Below, piece after piece: positions 1-8,541 of a DNA stretch of 64,000 bases. This DNA is from Methylibium sp. NZG (GTDB lineage Bacteria; Pseudomonadota; Gammaproteobacteria; Burkholderiales; Burkholderiaceae_C). The position numbers and the translations under genes were made by a program. The stretch is from assembly GCA_001263235.1 (NCBI GenBank), contig LGRD01000018.1, positions 124,001 through 188,000 on the forward strand, in the 5' to 3' direction. Position 1 is the stretch's first letter. Each line of letters opens with the position of its first letter. Below the pieces are notes generated by a model that was not told the origin of the DNA, did not search any database, and saw only the letters and a program-made list of their open reading frames with translations.

Positions 1-137
1 AGAACAAGATGATCCTGGCCGTGAAGCGCGCCCACCCGACCGCGCCCGACGAGGTGCTGGCGCAGATCGACGAGATCAAGCGCTTCTACGGCATTCGGGA
101 GCAGTGCCTGGAGAGCCTGCTGGCACGCGAAGCCTGA
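1..137 (+). CDS. C-terminal end of an unidentified protein (partial)
   Basis: The reading frame that starts at base 3 and ends at the TGA at 135-137 gives 44 residues ending ...LESLLAREA. It is hydrophilic and looks helical, with several charged residues and no recognisable motif. The gene starts upstream of the window. It converges on the LysR gene that follows. The codon composition (G/C at third positions) fits a real coding end. I do not recognise the family from this short tail. Confidence 0.5.
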   Translation, partial: NKMILAVKRAHPTAPDEVLAQIDEIKRFYGIREQCLESLLAREA

Positions 138-189
138 TGCCTCGCCGGCCCGCCACCGGGCCGCGTCCGTCGCCTGCGGCGACGCTGGT

Positions 190-1227
190 TCAGGCGGCGT
201 GGATGCTGCCGTTGCTGCCGTTGCGTCGAGCCTTCGGCCGCACCTCAGGCCCGGCACCGGCCAGAACGTCCGGCAGCGTCGGCGCAACAGGCTCGGCTGG
301 GCGCTGATCGAGGCGCTTGAGGATCTGCATCTGCCCTTCGTCGAGCAGGAACTTCTCGAACGCGAGCGCCACCTGCGGCAGCGGTTTCGAGGGCACGCGC
401 ACGACGAACCACTGTCGCTCGACCGGGTTGTTGGGCAGGCGCAGCAACTGGAGCTGGCCGGCTTTCATCTCCAGCGTGCAGGTGTGCATCGACAGGTACG
501 CCGGCCCGAAGCCGGCGGCGCACATCTGCTTGAGCGATTCGTTGCTCGACAACTCCGAGCCGATGCGCAGCTTCAGGCCCGCCTCCCGGAACAGCCGCTC
601 GACCGTCGTGCGTGAGCCCGAGCCGCGCTCGCGCACCAGCAGGTGCGCCTCGGCCAGCGTGGCCATGGTCAGGTTCGGGTCGGCCATCAGCGGGTGGTGG
701 GGTGCGGCCAGGAAGGCCACCGGGTTCTTGGCGAACGGGGCCGAGGCGACCTTCAGCTCTTCGGGCGGGAAGCCCATGATCGCGATGTCGATCTTGTGCG
801 ACGCGAGGCTGCGCACGATCTCGTCGCGGTTGCCCACGTGCAGCTTGACCTTCACGCGTGGGTTGCGCCCCGCAAAGGTCACGAGCAGGTGCGGCAGCCA
901 GTACTCCGACGACGTGACCGCGCCCACGTTCAGCGTGCCCGAGAACGCGCCCTGAAACGACTCCATCTCTTCGCTGGTTTCATGCCACAGCGTCAGCAGG
1001 CGCTCGGCATAGCCGTTGAGCAGCTCGCCGGCTTCGGTCAGCCGCACGCCACGCCCGGTGCGCAACAGCAGCGGTGAGCCCACCGATTGCTCCAGCCCAC
1101 TCACCTGGATCGACACCGCCGACTGCGTGAGGTGCAGCTCGGTGGCCGCCAGCGAGACGCTGCCCAGCCGCGCCACGGTGTGGAAGGTGGTGAGCTGGCG
1201 CAGCGATGAGGTCTTGGCCAGGGTCAT
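190..1227 (-). CDS. LysR-family transcriptional regulator, CbbR-like
   Basis: A 345-residue LysR-type regulator. The N-terminal winged helix-turn-helix covers roughly residues 8-70 (LRQLTTFHTVARLGS, then AATELHLTQSAVSIQVSGLE). The effector domain follows. The segment HPL...LVRERGSGSRTTVERLF around residues 178-212 resembles CbbR, the regulator of carbon fixation genes, more than other LysR members, but this is by eye. About 35 C-terminal residues are extra and rich in Pro, Ala and Arg. It is transcribed away from the Sox/HiPIP/PufC operon across a 420-bp gap, so by the usual LysR arrangement it may regulate that operon. The start at 1227 lacks a strong ribosome site. A family assignment to LysR is safe; the CbbR label is tentative. 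Confidence 0.85.
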   Translation of the reverse strand: MTLAKTSSLRQLTTFHTVARLGSVSLAATELHLTQSAVSIQVSGLEQSVGSPLLLRTGRGVRLTEAGELLNGYAERLLTLWHETSEEMESFQGAFSGTLNVGAVTSSEYWLPHLLVTFAGRNPRVKVKLHVGNRDEIVRSLASHKIDIAIMGFPPEELKVASAPFAKNPVAFLAAPHHPLMADPNLTMATLAEAHLLVRERGSGSRTTVERLFREAGLKLRIGSELSSNESLKQMCAAGFGPAYLSMHTCTLEMKAGQLQLLRLPNNPVERQWFVVRVPSKPLPQVALAFEKFLLDEGQMQILKRLDQRPAEPVAPTLPDVLAGAGPEVRPKARRNGSNGSIHAA

Positions 1228-1647
1228 GGACTGATATTAGAAAAACGCGGCATCGATGTCAAAACAATCAATTTCATTTTGAGACGAACCTTTATTAGAG
1301 TCGCGTCGGCGCATTGAAAGACGCAGCTTTTGGCAACACAGGTCGGTATATTCCCTATAAGGGATTACTCTTGACTGAAGTTTCTACCGATCGAGGCTCC
1401 GGCGGGTTTCGATCGAGTGAGGTGCGGATTCCAAATCTCCTCGGCCATCGCCATGGCAGTAGACGTCAATCCATGGAGACTTGAATATGTCAGTGTCGGA
1501 CGATTTGAGCAGAGACCCCTTTCTCGGTTCTTCAGGAAAAGCGGCTTCGTCGATGCGGCGCGAGCAACCACCCGCTGCTTCGAGATAGTTTTTTTGCTTG
1601 CCTAGACCAAAGCACCAAACCCCATCCTGATAATCCGGAGAAACCCG
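1228..1647. promoter_or_regulatory. Divergent intergenic region between LysR gene and Sox/HiPIP/PufC operon
   Basis: These 420 bases hold no convincing gene. The first 150 bases are clearly richer in A and T than the surroundings, as expected for promoters firing in both directions. Several TTA/TAA half-sites typical of LysR binding (for example TATTAG near 1237 and TTTATTAG near 1292) can be seen but no single site is decisive. A short palindrome lies at 1352-1364. A GGAG ribosome site sits about ten bases before the ATG at 1648. Confidence 0.45.
1352..1364. promoter_or_regulatory. Palindrome TCCCT-ATA-AGGGA, possible operator
   Basis: A perfect five-base inverted repeat with a three-base centre lies in the AT-rich part of the divergent region, about 285 bases before the metallophosphoesterase start. 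Its placement suits a regulator binding site, but no protein can be assigned to it from sequence alone. Confidence 0.3.
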
Positions 1648-2661
1648 ATGTCCAAGACCATTGATACCACCCGGCGCGAGTTGCTCGCGCTCACCGGCAA
1701 AGCCGGCCTGACGACGCTGACGGCCCAGGCCATCGGCGTCAACCTCGGCCTCGTCGGCGTGGCCGCGGCGGCCGGCTCGAAGGCGGCGCCTTTCGACTTC
1801 GCCATCATTGCCGACCCCCACCTGTACAGTGAAAAGGACCATGTCTTCGACAAGCAGCTCGAAGACGCCGTCGCACAGGTCAACGCCATGCCCAAGCAGC
1901 CCGATTTCGTGATGATCATGGGCGACGTGTCGCACCACGGCGAGCTCGACCAGATCGCCAAGGGCAAGCAGATCCTGTCCAAGCTCAAGGCGCCGATCCG
2001 TTCGATCCCCGGCGAGCACGACTGGTACCTCGACATGGGCAAGGGCTGGACCGACGCCTTCGGCCCGGACACCTGGTCGTTCGACCACAAGGGCGTGCAC
2101 TTCATCGGCATGAACTCGATCCTGGTGCCCGACTTCTGGACCGAGGCGAAGCTCACCCCTGCGCAGCGGCGCGATTGGTTCATGCCACTGAACAGCCCGG
2201 TGCCCGGGGTGTGGGGTTGCGGCGAGAAGGCGCGCGCCTGGTTGGCCAAGGACGTGGCGAAGGTTCCGGCCAGCACGCCCGTGGTCATCTTCACGCATTC
2301 GCCGCTGTGGGACTACTACCCGCGCTGGAACTTCCAGGTCTCCGACCACAAGGAGATCCGTGGTTTGTTGAGCAAGTTCAAGGCCGTCACCGCCTTCCAC
2401 GGCCATGTGCACCACACCGTCTATAACCGAATCGGCAACCTCACGTCGATCGGCACGATGAGCACCTCGTGGCCCTGGCCCTACCCGCCGATCAAGCTGC
2501 CCTTCCCGGAGTTCCAGCAGTACCGCGCCGACCCGGGCAACACCTCCGACGGCATGGGCAGCGCGGCGATCAGCATGGACCAAGGCGGAAAGGCGTTCGT
2601 GAAGTACCAGCCTTTCGCCGACTCGTTGCCCCCCAAGATGAAGAACGGCTTCAAGGTCTGA
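1648..2661 (+). CDS. Exported metallophosphoesterase of the calcineurin-like superfamily
   Basis: A 337-residue protein with a twin-arginine-like leader (TTRRELLAL then a hydrophobic stretch ending near AAAAGSKAAP), so it is probably exported folded. The two-metal phosphoesterase motifs are in order: DPH (about residue 55), GD (about 92), GEHD (about 121), THSP and GHVH (about 203-240). The third motif normally reads GNHD/E; here Asn is Glu, which is unusual at a catalytic metal ligand. It is the first gene of a plus-strand operon leading to cytochrome c, SoxYZ, HiPIP and PufC. A GGAG sequence precedes the ATG. Substrate is unknown; phosphomonoester or phosphodiester hydrolysis in the periplasm is inferred from the family. 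Confidence 0.85.
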   Translation: MSKTIDTTRRELLALTGKAGLTTLTAQAIGVNLGLVGVAAAAGSKAAPFDFAIIADPHLYSEKDHVFDKQLEDAVAQVNAMPKQPDFVMIMGDVSHHGELDQIAKGKQILSKLKAPIRSIPGEHDWYLDMGKGWTDAFGPDTWSFDHKGVHFIGMNSILVPDFWTEAKLTPAQRRDWFMPLNSPVPGVWGCGEKARAWLAKDVAKVPASTPVVIFTHSPLWDYYPRWNFQVSDHKEIRGLLSKFKAVTAFHGHVHHTVYNRIGNLTSIGTMSTSWPWPYPPIKLPFPEFQQYRADPGNTSDGMGSAAISMDQGGKAFVKYQPFADSLPPKMKNGFKV

Positions 2662-2686
2662 AGCCGCAAAGAACAGGACTGCAACC

Positions 2687-3196
2687 ATGAACATCCTCCA
2701 CAAGATCCTTCGATGCGCGGCGGTGCCGCTGACCGCCCTGGCCGTGATCGCAACGGCCCCGGCTGCGATGGCACGCGAGCCCTTCACCAAGGAAGAGCTG
2801 AAAGCCATGAGCGACAAGCTCACCGAGTCCGCCAAGCGCGGCTACGACATGTGGTACGGCGCCCGCGCCGACATGGCCAACAACGGGCTGGCCTGCGCCA
2901 ACTGCCACCCGGACACGGCAGCGACCAACCCGCACACCTTCCCGAAGTTCATGCCCCAGACGAACAAGGTCATGGCCTACCGCGACATGGTCAACTGGTG
3001 CATCGAGAACCCGCAAGGCGGCAAGGCGCTTGATGTGAACAGCGCCGACATGATCGCGCTCGAGGCCTACTCGTTCTACTTGCACAACGGGGTGCCGATC
3101 GAGACCGGGCTGCAAACCCGCCAGACGTCTCCGCCGACGCCCAAGAACGCGCGTGGCCTGAATGTCAAGGGCACCGGGATCGGTTTCGACAAGTGA
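2687..3196 (+). CDS. Periplasmic monoheme c-type cytochrome
   Basis: A 169-residue protein with a Sec signal peptide (hydrophobic core about residues 10-27, cleavage after AMA). One heme-binding site, CANCH, lies at residues 70-74. The surrounding pattern (GLACANCH, then NPHTFPKF, then RDMVNWCIENP) recalls the cytochrome domains of SoxA and TsdA thiosulfate-oxidising proteins, though only one heme site is present and the similarity is by eye. It follows the metallophosphoesterase by 25 bases and its stop overlaps the next start. It probably carries electrons in the periplasm, perhaps from sulfur bound to SoxYZ towards HiPIP or PufC. Confidence 0.85.
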   Translation: MNILHKILRCAAVPLTALAVIATAPAAMAREPFTKEELKAMSDKLTESAKRGYDMWYGARADMANNGLACANCHPDTAATNPHTFPKFMPQTNKVMAYRDMVNWCIENPQGGKALDVNSADMIALEAYSFYLHNGVPIETGLQTRQTSPPTPKNARGLNVKGTGIGFDK

Positions 3197-3756
3197 TCCT
3201 GGGGCAGGTCGACCACCGTGGCAGAGGGCCGTTGGCCCTCGTCGCAGCGGTGGTGTTCGCCGGGTCGGCCGCCACGCAAAGCGCGGCGGCCGCTCAGTCC
3301 TGCAACGGCGGCGAAGTTTCGTTGCCTTCGACGCGTTTCCAGGACAACGGCGACGGCACGGTGACCGATGTGGAGTCGAAACTGATGTGGATGCGTTGTT
3401 CCGGCGGTCAGCAGTGGAGCGGTAACCGATGCACCAGCGCGGCTGCCGATTTCGGCTGGGTGGACGCACAGCGCCACGCCGAGCAGGTGAGCCGCAACGG
3501 CACGGCATTCTTCAACGACTGGCGCGTGCCCTCGCTGCGCGAGTTGGCAACGATCACCGACCGCGGTTGCAAGAACCCGCGCACCAACGTGTCGATCTTC
3601 CCGGGCACGCCGGCAGCGCCGTACTGGTCATCGACCCCGCGCCCTGGCGAGAACGTCGGCGACCGCGCGTTGGCGTTGAGCTTCGGCGCCGAGGGCGTGT
3701 TGCTGGCGCGCAAGCACGAGCGTTTTCACGTGCGACTCGTTCGCACCGGGCCATGA
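3193..3756 (+). CDS. Secreted Lcl C-terminal (DUF1566) domain protein
   Basis: A 187-residue protein starting at a GTG whose last two bases are part of the preceding stop (GTGA overlap). After a signal-like segment (residues 13-33), the DUF1566/Lcl C-terminal domain is recognised by RFQDNGDGTVTD, a WMRC segment, DWRVPSLREL, YWSST and a final VRLVR. Four cysteines may form disulfides. The domain is widespread in extracellular proteins of Proteobacteria and its biochemical role is unclear. Here it sits inside a respiratory/photosynthetic electron-transfer operon, translationally coupled on both sides, so it may help assemble or hold periplasmic partners; that is inference only. Confidence 0.8.
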   Translation: MILGQVDHRGRGPLALVAAVVFAGSAATQSAAAAQSCNGGEVSLPSTRFQDNGDGTVTDVESKLMWMRCSGGQQWSGNRCTSAAADFGWVDAQRHAEQVSRNGTAFFNDWRVPSLRELATITDRGCKNPRTNVSIFPGTPAAPYWSSTPRPGENVGDRALALSFGAEGVLLARKHERFHVRLVRTGP

Positions 3757-4247
3757 AGCGGCATTGCATGCAAGGTGCGGTCTGCGCGCCCCGGCGGCGC
3801 CTGCTCCAGGGCGCGGGTGCGGTGTCCTTGATCGGCGTTGCGGGCTTGCCGGTGGCCGGGGCGATGGCGGCGACTCTGCAGGCCACGGCTGGGCCCACAG
3901 CGGCGCTTGCCGCGCAAACCTTCGAAGATGCCATGGCTGCGCTGGGGGCCGCGCCCGCTGCGCCGGGGCAGGTCACGCTCGTGGCGCCTGCGCTCGTGGA
4001 GAACGGCGCCATCGTGCCCATCACCGTGTCGAGCGCGCTGCCCGGCACGCGCGAGATCGTGCTGCTGTGCGATCGCAACCCGGTGCCGGTGGCGGTGCAC
4101 TTCAGCTTTGCGCTGGGCACCGAGCCGGTGGTCTCCACGCGCATCCGCATGGCCACCAGCGGTACGGTGGTGGCGGCGGTGGTCACCGATCGCGGGGTTT
4201 TCGCCGCATCGCGCTCTGTCGAGGTCACGGTCGGCGGCTGCGGCTGA
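3753..4247 (+). CDS. soxY: Sulfur carrier protein SoxY
   Basis: The ATG at 3753 overlaps the stop of the Lcl gene (ATGA) and gives 164 residues. A twin-arginine leader (APRRRLLQGAG plus a hydrophobic stretch) sends it folded to the periplasm. The C-terminus is VGGCG, the swinging-arm motif whose cysteine (residue 163) carries the sulfur chain in the SoxYZ carrier; the usual form is GGCGG, so one glycine is missing. The middle (VTLVAPALVENGAIVPITVSS) matches the SoxY immunoglobulin-like fold. SoxZ follows 35 bases later. SoxAX, SoxB and SoxCD are not in the window, so the carrier must be loaded by proteins encoded elsewhere or by a different route. Confidence 0.92.
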   Translation: MKRHCMQGAVCAPRRRLLQGAGAVSLIGVAGLPVAGAMAATLQATAGPTAALAAQTFEDAMAALGAAPAAPGQVTLVAPALVENGAIVPITVSSALPGTREIVLLCDRNPVPVAVHFSFALGTEPVVSTRIRMATSGTVVAAVVTDRGVFAASRSVEVTVGGCG

Positions 4248-4282
4248 CCGGCCCGACCTGCACGCACCTCGGGAACGAGACG

Positions 4283-4597
4283 ATGACGCCTTCGCCGATT
4301 CGCATCCGGGCGCGCCTGCGCGAGGGCCTGACCGACGTCCAGGTGCTGATGCCGCACCCGATGGAAACCGGACTGCGCGCCGACGCGGCCGGGCAGCTGG
4401 TGGCCGTGCACCACATCACCGACGTGCAGGTCAGCGTCGCCGGCCGGCCGGTGCTGAGTGCGCGCATGAGCATGGCGGTGTCGCAAGACCCGCTGCTGTC
4501 GTTCCGCTTCAAGGGCGGTCTTGTGGGCGACCGCGTGAGCGTGGCCTGGACCGACACACGGGGCGAACGCCGCACCGACGAGATCGCGATTTCCTGA
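4283..4597 (+). CDS. soxZ: SoxZ, partner of the SoxY sulfur carrier
   Basis: A 104-residue protein with the SoxZ pattern: IRIRARLREGLTDVQVLMPHPMETG near the start, then VHHITDVQV and a C-terminal VSVAWTDTRGERRTDE. It has no signal peptide, as usual, because it crosses the membrane with SoxY through the Tat system. The heterodimer holds sulfur intermediates during thiosulfate or sulfide oxidation. It lies between soxY and the HiPIP gene, 37 bases before the latter, in the same operon. The ATG at 4283 has a purine-rich stretch (GGGAACGAG) upstream. Confidence 0.93.
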   Translation: MTPSPIRIRARLREGLTDVQVLMPHPMETGLRADAAGQLVAVHHITDVQVSVAGRPVLSARMSMAVSQDPLLSFRFKGGLVGDRVSVAWTDTRGERRTDEIAIS

Positions 4598-4634
4598 AAT
4601 TTTCGTTTCAAAGCCTTCAAAGGAGCACTTCTCG

Positions 4635-4976
4635 ATGAACGAATGCAACCGACGTGTTTTCACACTTCACGTGATCGCTGGCAGTTCGCTGCTGGCCGCA
4701 ACCGGGCTCCAGGCGCAGGAGAAAGAGGTGAAGGTCAGCTCCGAGAAGTTGACCGAGGCCGACCCGTATGCGAAGTCGATGGGCTTCAGGCTCAACACCG
4801 CCAACGCCGACAAGGTGAAGTTCCCGCGCCACGACGTGAGCCAGAAGTGCAGCGAGTGCCAGCTGTTCTCCGGCAAACCCGGTGAGCCGCTCGGGCCCTG
4901 CTCGTTCTTCGGCGGCCGGCAGGTGCCGGTGGACGGCTGGTGCCGCAACTTCAAGGTCAAGAAGGCCAAGGCGTGA
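4635..4976 (+). CDS. hip: High-potential iron-sulfur protein (HiPIP)
   Basis: A 113-residue precursor with a twin-arginine leader (NRRVFTLHVIAGSSLLA). The four cysteines that bind the [4Fe-4S] cluster are C72, C75, C89 and C103, in the family pattern C-x2-C-x13-C-x13-C with CSFFGG and a final GWCRNF. HiPIP is a soluble periplasmic electron carrier; in Rubrivivax gelatinosus it is known as an electron donor to the reaction-centre cytochrome. An AAGGAG ribosome site precedes the ATG. The stop overlaps the GTG of the pufC gene, so donor and acceptor are made together, a striking and sensible arrangement. Confidence 0.95.
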   Translation: MNECNRRVFTLHVIAGSSLLAATGLQAQEKEVKVSSEKLTEADPYAKSMGFRLNTANADKVKFPRHDVSQKCSECQLFSGKPGEPLGPCSFFGGRQVPVDGWCRNFKVKKAKA

Positions 4977-6181
4977 ACGGCGGGCGTCGCTGGCAGGGCG
5001 GGCACAGCCAGCGTCGCTGGTTGGTCGGGGACGGCCAGCGTCGCTGGTTGGTCGGGGGCAGCCAGCGTCGCTGGCTGGGGGCGGCGTGCGCCGGCCTGCT
5101 GGCGATACTCGTCGCGTGCGAGCGGCCGCACTCCATCCAACACGGCTTTCGCGGCCTGAACACCGCGCAGCTCTACACCTCCGACAAGCTCGCCAGCGTG
5201 GCCGAGTTGAACAAGATCCCGGTGGCCGAAGACCCCGCCGACCCCGACTCGCCGATGGCCACCGAGGTCTTCAAGAACGTGCAGGTGTTGAACGACCTGA
5301 GTGCCACCGAGTTTTCGCGCCTGATGCAGGCGCTGTCCACCTGGGTCGCGCCCGAAGAGGGCTGCGACTTCTGCCACAACGCCGACGACCTCGCGTCGGA
5401 CGAGAAGTACACCAAGGTCGTGGCGCGCCGCATGCTGACGATGACGCGCCAGATCAACACCGACTGGAAAGCCCACGTCGCCGGCACCGGCGTGACCTGC
5501 TGGACCTGCCACCGCGGCGAGGCGGTGCCCTCGGGCGACTGGTTTGCCGCGCCCGACCTGCGCGGCACCGCCGGCATGCTGGGCAATCGGGCCGGGCAGA
5601 ACACGCCCAACCCGAACGCGGGCGGTTCGTCGTTGCCGACCGATCCGCTGTCGACCTTCCTCATCACCGACAACAACATCCGCATTCAGGGCACGAAAGC
5701 GCTGGCCGGCGACAACATCCATTCGATCAAGCAAGCAGAGTGGACCTACTCGCTGATGATGTACATGTCCAACTCGCTCGGCGTGAACTGCACGTTCTGC
5801 CACGCCTCGCGCGCACTCGAGGCCTGGGACCAGAGCACGCCGCAGCGCGCCACCGCGTGGCACGGCATCCGCATGGTGCGCGAACTGAACTCGGCCTACC
5901 TCATCCCGATGCAGCCGCTGTTCCCTGTCAACCGGCTCAGCGCGGAGGGAGATGGCCCCAAAGTCGGCTGCGCCACGTGCCACAAGGGCAGCTACAAGCC
6001 GCTCAACGGCGTGAGCCCGTTGACGGATTACCCGGTGCTGGCGGGCGTGATGCCGCCCCCGGTGGCGCCCGGCGCCAGCGCGCCAGCAAGCAAGACCACG
6101 TCCTATTCTGGGAGCAAGGACACGAGCACGGCCGCTCTGGGAACGTTCCACACGATCCCGGCCGCTGCGGGCGCGAAGTAG
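4973..6181 (+). CDS. pufC: Tetraheme photosynthetic reaction-centre cytochrome c subunit PufC
   Basis: With the GTG at 4973 (overlapping the HiPIP stop, GTGA) the protein has 402 residues. A lipobox LVAC places the lipid-bearing cysteine at residue 49. Four heme sites follow: CDFCH (131), CWTCH (176), CTFCH (273) and CATCH (333). The sixth ligands expected for PufC also appear: Met118 in FSRLM, Met154 in ARRM, a Met at 262-263, and His168 in DWKAHV for the fourth heme. The text around them (KNVQVLNDLS, YTKVVARRML, GVTCWTCHRG) is typical PufC. The protein rereduces the special pair of the type II reaction centre from HiPIP or cytochrome c. Odd points: a cytoplasmic leader of nonapeptide repeats and a location away from pufBALM. 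A GTG at 4940 is a less likely start. Confidence 0.93.
   Translation: MNGGRRWQGGHSQRRWLVGDGQRRWLVGGSQRRWLGAACAGLLAILVACERPHSIQHGFRGLNTAQLYTSDKLASVAELNKIPVAEDPADPDSPMATEVFKNVQVLNDLSATEFSRLMQALSTWVAPEEGCDFCHNADDLASDEKYTKVVARRMLTMTRQINTDWKAHVAGTGVTCWTCHRGEAVPSGDWFAAPDLRGTAGMLGNRAGQNTPNPNAGGSSLPTDPLSTFLITDNNIRIQGTKALAGDNIHSIKQAEWTYSLMMYMSNSLGVNCTFCHASRALEAWDQSTPQRATAWHGIRMVRELNSAYLIPMQPLFPVNRLSAEGDGPKVGCATCHKGSYKPLNGVSPLTDYPVLAGVMPPPVAPGASAPASKTTSYSGSKDTSTAALGTFHTIPAAAGAK
4982..5089 (+). repeat. Four 27-bp tandem repeats at the 5' end of pufC
   Basis: Units start at 4982 (degenerate), 5009, 5036 and 5063, each 27 bases, with the core CAGCGTCGCTGG. In frame they encode nonapeptides of the type QRRWLVGGS. 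They sit before the lipoprotein signal of PufC and so would be removed or remain cytoplasmic after processing. A multiple of three keeps the frame whatever the copy number. Confidence 0.85.
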
Positions 6182-6206
6182 CGCCGCACGCGCCTCAAAA
6201 AGCAAA

Positions 6207-6226
6207 GGGCCACCGCGAGGTGGCCC
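6207..6226. terminator. Strong hairpin after pufC
   Basis: Perfect eight-base stem GGGCCACC / GGTGGCCC closed by a GCGA tetraloop, 25 bases after the pufC stop. The A-rich run (TCAAAAAGCAAA) lies before it, so on the plus strand it lacks a downstream T tract; on the minus strand it would look like an intrinsic terminator. It could still end or protect the operon transcript. Confidence 0.5.
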
Positions 6227-6380
6227 AAGGCTTGCCGGACACGTGCATCGCGTCGATGCACAGAGACGGTTTTCTGGCGCCGGTTACGGGTTCCGGAGGC
6301 CCGCCCAATCGTGCGGTCGGTTTGTCGCCTTTGAAGGTTCGCATTGTGCCGGGCTGCGCGGCTACTGGTCGGTGGAAGCA

Positions 6381-6403
6381 GGGTGACATTCACCCCCTTT
6401 TTT
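6381..6403 (+). terminator. Short hairpin followed by T6
   Basis: GGGTG-ACATT-CACCC forms a five-base stem followed by CC and six T residues, about 200 bases after pufC and 103 bases before the ABC exporter start. The stem is short but the T tract is unusual in such GC-rich DNA, which supports an intrinsic terminator for the Sox/HiPIP/PufC operon. The rest of 6182-6505 holds no gene; a TGCATCG/CGATGCA hairpin near 6243 is the only other structure seen. Confidence 0.5.
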
Positions 6404-6505
6404 CACGGACGCCCCGTCCGATCGGCTAACCTCGCCGCCTCGCCCGAAACGCGCCCACCCTCTCGACCTTGTGCGCTGGGCCCGGTCAGCACCCAGGAGC
6501 CCCGA

Positions 6506-8407
<1,902 letters not shown>

Positions 8408-8541
8408 GGCCGCTCACGGCGGCGGTGGGTGCAGCGCGGCCCTGCGGAACTCGCGGCATGATGCGGCGTCCGTCAGCGACGCGGGCCCAAACGCCCGAGA
8501 ACGGGCGAACCCGCGTACCCATCGACACAGGAACCTGACCC

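Noticed and set aside
4982-5089. CRISPR-like array
   Set aside because: The repeats are directly adjacent 27-bp units without spacers and are translated in frame in pufC.
4667-6205. A 512-codon minus-strand frame opposite HiPIP and pufC
   Set aside because: Arg/Gly/Val-rich and featureless; it contains no motif and lies opposite a well-supported tetraheme cytochrome gene.
6207-6226. Classical plus-strand terminator after pufC
   Set aside because: The hairpin is perfect but has no T tract on the plus strand; the T6-bearing hairpin at 6381 is the better terminator. It is kept as a hairpin with moderate confidence.
6344-6505. Longer N-terminus for the ABC exporter
   Set aside because: The first 54 codons are Pro/Arg-rich and cross a terminator-like hairpin with T6. 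The TTG at 6506 has an AGGAG site and gives a family-like start.
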